Positions 56,439 to 64,000 of a stretch of DNA of 64,000 bases are shown here, piece after piece. This stretch comes from JBOCEF01 sp050586345 (GTDB lineage: Bacteria > Pseudomonadota > Alphaproteobacteria > Rhodobacterales > Rhodobacteraceae). A program made the position numbers and the translations under genes. Under the pieces are notes generated by a model, which worked only from the letters and a program-made list of their open reading frames with translations, was not told where the DNA came from and made no database searches. Position 1 is the first letter of the stretch; every line of letters starts with the position of its first letter. Location of the stretch: the NCBI RefSeq assembly GCF_050586345.1, contig NZ_JBOCEF010000010.1, positions 1 through 64,000 of the forward strand. Reading direction: 5' to 3'.

Positions 56439-56548
56439 CGCCGGGGCCGCCCCCCTCTCCACCGCCGTTCCCCGCCCCGCCGCGGCCCCGATCCGGGCCG
56501 CGGCGGCGCATTTTCGGCCCCCATCGCGCCGTTTCGACGCCCCATCGC

Positions 56549-56577
56549 GTGACACCCTCGCCGGGGGCGGATAAAGT
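56549..56577 (+). promoter_or_regulatory. Candidate promoter of gyrB
   Basis: GTGACA and TAAAGT are 17 nt apart, about 35 nt upstream of the gyrB ATG. Confidence 0.6.
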
Positions 56578-56612
56578 GCGGCGTCAAAACAGAAACACGG
56601 GGTTGCACGCGC

Positions 56613-59045
<2,433 letters not shown>

Positions 59046-59070
59046 CCTGGACGCCATGGGCGAACGATCC

Positions 59071-59107
59071 CGGGGCGGCCGCATCGCGCGGCCGCCCCGT
59101 TGCGTTT
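59071..59107 (+). terminator. Rho-independent terminator of gyrB
   Basis: A perfect 12-bp stem CGGGGCGGCCGC/GCGGCCGCCCCG, loop of 5, followed by TTGCGTTT. Confidence 0.85.
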
Positions 59108-59234
59108 GCGGCGCCCCTCCCACGCGCCTGACGTTTTGTTAACGTCAACGCTTGCAAATTATCGCATTTGTGTGAAAGCTTCCCCGGTTCGACGGATCCT
59201 TGGGGGGATCCCCTTTCACAACCGGAGCTTTGCC

Positions 59235-60344
59235 ATGCCCAGAGTGCAAATTCTGAGCGCGGGTCTCGCCGCGCTCGCCCTGTCGCCGCTTCCGGCGCAG
59301 GCCGTCACCGTCGACGGATGGAACACGACCAACGTCCTCGTGCCCGCCGGGCCCTACGCCGCGGACGTGACCTATGCCAGCGTGATCTACGACCGCGACG
59401 TGACCGGCGGGACCGCGGGCGCGTCCAGCAGCGGCGAGGTGATCTTCACCCCGCCCGAGGCGACCGCCCCCGGCATCGCCGTCCTTACCGGCGCGCCGGA
59501 CCTGAGCGCCAGCCAGGACATCCCGAACTGCATCATGGCCTCGTCCTCGGCCAGCTGCGAAAGCTCCTTCCAGTCGGGCAAGCGGTTCAAGCTGCACTTC
59601 ACCGACACCGGCGCCGTCGACCTGGTGTTCGACACCAGCGGGACGGGCGAGAGCGCCTACCAGCTCTTCACCAAGTTCACCAACGACGTGGGCGCGGGCC
59701 TGCGCGGCTTCACCATGGAGCTCGGCTTCGGCGTGGGCGACGGGTTCTCGCTGGCCGGGGACGGCGCCGGGATCGCCTTCGCCCCGGTCCCGGACATGCC
59801 CGACACCCAGTTCCCCTTCGGCCTGTTCGGCGACGCCGCCGCCAGCTCGAACCACGATCTCGACGGGTTCTTCGCGGCCGAAACCACCGGCTACCTGGCC
59901 GAGTGGACCGCGACGAAGATGCGCGCCACGACCGGCTACGGCCCTTACGGCGACCTGTTCGGCGCGTGGACCACGCTCGACGACGCGCCCTGGGGGTATT
60001 TCTGGGACCATGACGGGGATGCGGGCACCGACGCGATCCTGATGGCCTGGCAGACCGGGACCGGGGAGTGGGAGCAGCGCCGGGCCGAGGACACGGGCGA
60101 GGCCGTGCCGATCCTGCCGACCATCGTCGGCGAGGCGGACCTGATCTCGGCCGGCTACCTGCTGGGGGCGATCGAGGACGTGAGCAACCTGAACGTCAAC
60201 GCCATGATCGCCTTCTCGGACGCGTTCGACTCCGGCTCGGGCTTCACCCTGCGCATCACCGCCGCCGAGGTGCCGCTGCCCGCGGGCGCGCCGCTGCTGG
60301 TCGCCGGGATCGGCGCGCTCGGCCTGCTGCGCCGCCGCCGCTGA
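59235..60344 (+). CDS. Choice-of-anchor F family secreted protein, VPLPA-CTERM (copy 5)
   Basis: A 369-residue exported protein. Signal peptide VQILSAGLAALALSPLPAQA. The body begins VTVDGWNTTNVLVPAGPYAA, a pattern of the choice-of-anchor F domain, and contains two cysteines (NCIM, SCES). Sorting signal: VPLPAGAPLLVAGIGALGLL then RRRR at the extreme end. The start at 59235 has CCGGAG upstream. The upstream region is AT-richer (GTTAACGTCAACGC), probably the promoter. Surface anchoring is likely; ligand unknown. Confidence 0.86.
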   Translation: MPRVQILSAGLAALALSPLPAQAVTVDGWNTTNVLVPAGPYAADVTYASVIYDRDVTGGTAGASSSGEVIFTPPEATAPGIAVLTGAPDLSASQDIPNCIMASSSASCESSFQSGKRFKLHFTDTGAVDLVFDTSGTGESAYQLFTKFTNDVGAGLRGFTMELGFGVGDGFSLAGDGAGIAFAPVPDMPDTQFPFGLFGDAAASSNHDLDGFFAAETTGYLAEWTATKMRATTGYGPYGDLFGAWTTLDDAPWGYFWDHDGDAGTDAILMAWQTGTGEWEQRRAEDTGEAVPILPTIVGEADLISAGYLLGAIEDVSNLNVNAMIAFSDAFDSGSGFTLRITAAEVPLPAGAPLLVAGIGALGLLRRRR

Positions 60345-60355
60345 CGCCTTGCGCA

Positions 60356-60386
60356 GGGGCCGGGGGACGCGCGTTCCCCCGGCCCC
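60356..60386 (+). terminator. Hairpin after copy 5
   Basis: Arms GGGGCCGGGGG/CCCCCGGCCCC surround a short loop, starting 11 nt after the stop. No T-tract is present. Confidence 0.45.
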
Positions 60387-60504
60387 AGCCTGCCGCCCCG
60401 CTGGACCGGGGCGCCGTCTCTGTTAACCTGCCCGTGATCGCCGCGCCGCGCGCGCGCCGCAGACACGTCCGCCAGACACGTCCGCCAGAGAACGGAGACC
60501 GACC

Positions 60505-61101
60505 TTGCCCCTTCCCCCCCGCATCCCGGCGGCCCGCACCCTGGCGGCCCTCGCGCTCGCGCTGCTCGGCGGGGCCGCGCAGGCCCAGACCGCGCTGTTC
60601 CCCGCCAACCCGCAGCCGGCCGAGGACGCGCTGAAACCCGGCCTCGCCGTCTGGTACGCCTACCCGCCCGAGGTGCGCGGGCTGCGCGACGTGACCTACT
60701 GGCTCGAGGACGGGAAGGAGGCCGGGCCGCCGCTGGTCGGCTTCGACTACATGGACAGCGAACCGGGCGCGCCGATCCTGACCGCCAAGCGGGCCGAGAT
60801 GGTGGCGGCCGAGATCAAGGGCTACCTGCGCTTCGACGCGCCCGGGACCTGGGCGCTGGAGGTGCACAGCAATGACGGGATCGAGTTCGGCCTCGGCGGC
60901 CAGACCGTCGACAGCTACGGGACCCGCCGCGCCTGCGACACCAATGGCTGGGTCCAGGTCTCGGTCCCCCGGGCGGGCTGGTACAAGGTCGACACCCTGT
61001 TCTTCCAGCGCCTGAACACGGCCTGCCTGATGATGCGCTGGCGCAAGCCCGACGGGACCGAGGAATGGACCCCGACCGACGCCTGGGCCTATACCGACTG
61101 A
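60505..61101 (+). CDS. Exported PA14-like domain protein
   Basis: A 198-residue protein with signal peptide (LAALALALLGGAAQAQ). The body shows PA14-type features: PGLAVWYAYPPEVRGLRDV, IKGYLRFDAPGTWALEVHSN then DGIEFGLGG and GWYKVDTLFFQ. PA14 domains bind carbohydrates; a wall- or matrix-associated role is inferred. It has no CTERM tail, unlike its neighbour. Confidence 0.78.
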   Translation: MPLPPRIPAARTLAALALALLGGAAQAQTALFPANPQPAEDALKPGLAVWYAYPPEVRGLRDVTYWLEDGKEAGPPLVGFDYMDSEPGAPILTAKRAEMVAAEIKGYLRFDAPGTWALEVHSNDGIEFGLGGQTVDSYGTRRACDTNGWVQVSVPRAGWYKVDTLFFQRLNTACLMMRWRKPDGTEEWTPTDAWAYTD

Positions 61102-61128
61102 CGCGCGGGGGGCCGGGGGGCTTCGCCC

Positions 61129-62067
61129 TCAGCCGTGGCGCACGAGGTCGACGAACACCTCTTCAAGGTCCGGCTCCTCGGTCGCGATATCGAGGAGCTG
61201 CACCCCCTCCGCCGCCAGCGCCGACAGGATCGTCCCCGCGTTCAGCCGCGCGCGCGAATAGCTGACCGCCAGCGCGCCATCCGCGCGCAGCTCTCCGGTC
61301 GCGCCCTCGGGCAGCGCCGGGACCGCGGCCAGCGGCGTCGCCGGGGTGACGATCAGCGTCTTGCCGTCGAGCCGGTGCAGCAGGGCCGAGGTCTCGTCAT
61401 TCGCGATCACCTCGCCATGGTTGATGACGGCGATGCGGTCGCACAGGGCCTCGGCCTCTTCCAGGTAATGGGTGGTGAGGATGATGGTGGTCCCGGCCTT
61501 GTTCAGCTCCATCACGTAATCCCAGAGCGACCGGCGCAGCTCGATGTCCACGCCCGCGGTCGGCTCGTCCAGCACCAGCACCGCCGGGCGATGCACCAGC
61601 GCCTTGGCCACCAGCAGCCGCCGCTTCATGCCGCCCGAGAGGCTGCGCGCATAGGCGTCCGCCTTGTCGGTCAGCCCGAGGCGGGCGAGGATTTCATCCG
61701 TGCGCCGTTCGCGCTTCGGCACCGCGTAAAGGCCCGCCTGCACCTCCATCGCCGCGCGGGGCGTGAAGAACGGGTCCATGTTCAGCTCCTGCGGGACCAC
61801 GCCGATGGCGGCGCGGGCCTGGCGGGGGTTCTCGTCCTGGTCGAAGCCCCAGATCCGCACCGAGCCCTCGGTCTTGTTCACCAGCCCGGCGAGGATGTTG
61901 ATGATGGTGGACTTGCCCGCCCCGTTCGGCCCCAGCAGGCCGAAGACCGATCCGCGCGGGATGTCGAGGTCGACGCCCTTGAGCGCCTCCTTGGCCGAGG
62001 GCCCGGAGCCGTAGATCTTGCGCAGGCCGCGGACCGAGATGGCGGCGTCGGGCTTCACGTCGGTCAT
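61129..62067 (-). CDS. ABC transporter ATP-binding protein (ABC-2 export type)
   Basis: A 312-residue ATPase. Walker A G46-P-N-G-A-G-K-S-T54, signature SLSGGMKRRLLVAKAL and Walker B VLVLDEPTAGVD, with switch His in ILTTHYLEEAE. The C-terminal ~80 residues form a regulatory extension of the YadG/CcmA-like group. No permease gene is adjacent in the window. Substrate unknown. GGAGAA precedes the ATG. Confidence 0.9.
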   Translation of the reverse strand: MTDVKPDAAISVRGLRKIYGSGPSAKEALKGVDLDIPRGSVFGLLGPNGAGKSTIINILAGLVNKTEGSVRIWGFDQDENPRQARAAIGVVPQELNMDPFFTPRAAMEVQAGLYAVPKRERRTDEILARLGLTDKADAYARSLSGGMKRRLLVAKALVHRPAVLVLDEPTAGVDIELRRSLWDYVMELNKAGTTIILTTHYLEEAEALCDRIAVINHGEVIANDETSALLHRLDGKTLIVTPATPLAAVPALPEGATGELRADGALAVSYSRARLNAGTILSALAAEGVQLLDIATEEPDLEEVFVDLVRHG

Positions 62068-62265
62068 GGGGGTTCTCCTGCGTCAGCGTCGGAGCCCTGA
62101 CATAACCCGCCCTGCGGCGCGTGCAAGCCGAAGGATGCCGCGCGCGGACGTGCGCCCCCCCGCGGCGCCGCGCCCGCCCCCGCGCCGCCCGCCGCGCCTT
62201 GCCGCCCACGCCCGCCCCGCTATGATGCGCGCAAGCCGCGCAGTCCTTGCACGATGGAGTTCGCC

Positions 62266-62457
62266 ATGACCCGCCCCGCCCCCGAATCCGAGACCGTCAC
62301 CAAGACCCGCGTCGCCTGCGACGGCGGCGAGGGCGCGCTCGGCCATCCCCGCGTCTGGCTGTCGATCCCCGAGGCCGAGGGCTTCGTCGAATGCGGCTAT
62401 TGCGACAAGCGCTTCATCCTCAAGGGCGGCCCGGCCGACGCCTCCACGGACGCCTGA
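62266..62457 (+). CDS. Small zinc-finger domain protein (zf-CHCC)
   Basis: A 63-residue protein (67 if starting at 62254). The CHCC pattern is ACDGGEGALGHPRVWLSI then FVECGYCDKRFIL: Cys, His and a C-x-x-C pair, as in the NDUFS6-type zinc-binding proteins of alphaproteobacteria. These are linked to NADH dehydrogenase in mitochondria; the bacterial role is not established. Ends 8 nt before polA. Confidence 0.87.
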   Translation: MTRPAPESETVTKTRVACDGGEGALGHPRVWLSIPEAEGFVECGYCDKRFILKGGPADASTDA

Positions 62458-62465
62458 GCGCCCCC

Positions 62466-64000
62466 GTGACCGACGCGAAAGACGCGCCCGCCGCCGCCGA
62501 CGCCCTGCCCCCCATCGGTCCCGGCGACCACCTGCAGCTGGTCGACGGCTCGGGCTTCATCTTCCGCGCCTATCACGCGCTGCCGCCGCTGACGCGCAAA
62601 TCCGACGGCCTCCCCGTGGGGGCCGTCTCGGGCTTTTGCAACATGCTTCACCGGCTGGTGGAGGCGCACAAGACCGACCCCGACGGCCCCACCCATGCCG
62701 CGGTGATCTTCGATGCGAAGGGCAAGACCTTCCGCAACGACATCTACCCCGAGTACAAGGCCCACCGCCCCCCGGCGCCGGAGGACCTCGTCCCCCAGTT
62801 CCCGCTGATCCGCGACGCCACCCGCGCCTTCAACCTGCCCTGCATCGAGATGGAGGGCTGGGAGGCCGACGACATCATCGCCACCTATGCCGACCAGGCC
62901 CGGGCGGCGGGCGCGCGGGTGACCATCATCTCCTCCGACAAGGACCTGATGCAGCTCGTGGGCGACGGGGTGCGGATGCTCAAGCCCGGCCTCAAGGGCA
63001 AGGATGACGAGATCATCGAGGACGAGGGCGTCATCGCCTATTTCGGCGTCGGCCCGGACCGGGTGACCGACGTTCAGGCGCTGGCCGGCGATTCCGTCGA
63101 CAACGTGCCCGGCGCGCCCGGGATCGGGCTGAAGACCGGCGCCAAGCTGATCCAGGAGTTCGGCGACCTCGAAACCCTGCTGGCCCGGGCCGAGGAGATC
63201 AAGCAGCCCAAGCGCCGCCAGACCCTGATCGAGATGGCCGAGCAGATCCGCATCTCGAAACGGCTGGTGGAGCTGTCGCGCGAGGTGCCGGTCGAGGACC
63301 CGCCCGGCGCGCTGGCGCTGCGCGACCCGGACCCGGCGGCGCTGATCGGCTTCCTGAAGGCGATGGAGTTCCGCACCCTGACCACCCGCATCGCCGCGGT
63401 GCTGGACGCGGATGCGGGGGAGATCGACGCCGCCCCGGGCGCCGCCGCCGCCCCCGCGGCGAAACCCGCGCTGGATGCGCCGGCCGAGCCGGGCGGCCCC
63501 GACCCGGCGGTCACCGCCCCCATCGACCGCGAAAAATACGAGATCGTCCGCGACGCCGAGGCGCTGCGCCGCTGGATCGCCCGCGCCACCGACCTCGGGG
63601 CCGTGGCGGTGGACACCGAGACGACCTCCTTGAACGAAATGCAGGCCGAGCTGGTGGGCGTATCGCTCGCCACCGAACCGGGCGTGGCCTGCTACATCCC
63701 CCTCGGGCATACCGAGGGCGACGGCGACCTGCTGGGCGCCGCCCAGCGCGCCGCGGGGCAGATGGAGCTTGAGGAGGCGCTGGACCTGCTGCGCCCCATG
63801 CTCGCCGATCCCGCGGTGATGAAGATCGGGCAGAACCTGAAATACGACCTCAAGGTCCTGCGCCGCCACGGGGTCGAGGTCTCGCCCATCGACGACACCA
63901 TGCTGATGTCCTACGCCGCCGCCGCGGGGCTGCATGGGCACGGGATGGACGAGCTGGCGAAGCGCTGGCTCGACCATGAGTGCATCCCGATCAAGGAGCT
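62466..64000 (+). CDS. polA: DNA polymerase I, N-terminal part (runs off window)
   Basis: The frame opens with GTG at 62466 and stays open to the end of the window (about 511 codons). The 5'-3' exonuclease domain is complete: LVDGSGFIFRAYHALPPLTR, FDAKGKTFRNDIYPEYKAHR, EGWEADDIIATYADQARAAG and GDSVDNVPGAPGIGLKTGAK. The 3'-5' proofreading domain starts with an intact Exo I motif (VAVDTETTSL) and Exo II (IGQNLKYDLKVL), so proofreading is probably active. The polymerase domain lies beyond the window. It follows the zinc-finger gene closely and is likely coupled to it. Confidence 0.95.
   Translation, partial: MTDAKDAPAAADALPPIGPGDHLQLVDGSGFIFRAYHALPPLTRKSDGLPVGAVSGFCNMLHRLVEAHKTDPDGPTHAAVIFDAKGKTFRNDIYPEYKAHRPPAPEDLVPQFPLIRDATRAFNLPCIEMEGWEADDIIATYADQARAAGARVTIISSDKDLMQLVGDGVRMLKPGLKGKDDEIIEDEGVIAYFGVGPDRVTDVQALAGDSVDNVPGAPGIGLKTGAKLIQEFGDLETLLARAEEIKQPKRRQTLIEMAEQIRISKRLVELSREVPVEDPPGALALRDPDPAALIGFLKAMEFRTLTTRIAAVLDADAGEIDAAPGAAAAPAAKPALDAPAEPGGPDPAVTAPIDREKYEIVRDAEALRRWIARATDLGAVAVDTETTSLNEMQAELVGVSLATEPGVACYIPLGHTEGDGDLLGAAQRAAGQMELEEALDLLRPMLADPAVMKIGQNLKYDLKVLRRHGVEVSPIDDTMLMSYAAAAGLHGHGMDELAKRWLDHECIPIKE

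Overview
The window is one contiguous piece of a very GC-rich alphaproteobacterial chromosome, most likely from a member of Rhodobacterales. The basis is gene order and family content: dnaA-dnaN-recF-gyrB near rpsT, mutM/ubiE/ubiB/coaBC/dut, a Fur-family Irr regulator divergent from fabA-fabB-fabI, the rimP-nusA-ylxR-infB-rbfA-truB-rpsO-pnp cluster, and five secreted proteins ending in the VPLPA/VPVPA-CTERM type sorting tail typical of marine Rhodobacterales. Nothing in the sequence fixes the genus.

Layout. 0.4-5.2 kb: a redox/detoxification patch (azoreductase, nucleoside deaminase, NADPH-FMN reductase, pirin) with two LysR regulators. 5.3-9.9 kb: an accessory patch. It holds an AT-rich island with a HEPN-motif protein gene immediately behind a tRNA-like RNA whose anticodon loop is 26 nt long, then a frameshifted hydrolase, its intact paralogue, a LysR gene cut in half, and a degraded tRNA 3' end. 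9.9-17 kb: mixed housekeeping and secreted genes (VPLPA-CTERM protein, AlkA-type glycosylase, esterase, HNH endonuclease, His/Met-rich protein, DsbB, YqaA, Hint-domain protein, tRNA-Leu). 17.2-30.1 kb: the transcription/translation cluster rimP to pnp, interrupted by a sulfotransferase and a VPLPA-CTERM gene. 30.2-33.4 kb: small enzymes, an EamA transporter, a C25 homopolymer and another VPLPA-CTERM gene. 33.7-39.7 kb: fabA-fabB-fabI, irr, SH3 and membrane proteins, a 2-hydroxyacid dehydrogenase, and a 49-codon gene. 39.9-48.8 kb: ThiF/HesA, cysK with an Rrf2 regulator, dut-coaBC, ubiB-ubiE, mutM, enoyl-CoA hydratase and rpsT. 49.5-59 kb: rhodanese, dnaA, dnaN, recF, gyrB, with secreted-protein genes between. 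59.2-64 kb: VPLPA-CTERM choice-of-anchor F protein, PA14 protein, ABC ATPase, a zinc-finger protein and the 5' part of polA, which runs off the end.

The most unusual thing is at 5456-6532. A perfect -35 hexamer, a tRNA-like RNA with intact D and T arms and encoded CCA but an anticodon loop enlarged by 19 nt, and, 15 nt further on, a gene whose product carries an Rx4H (HEPN-type RNase) motif all lie on one strand in sequence unlike the rest of the chromosome. Many HEPN RNases cut tRNA anticodon loops, so an RNA-plus-nuclease defence or toxin module is a reasonable hypothesis. It rests on motif reading only.
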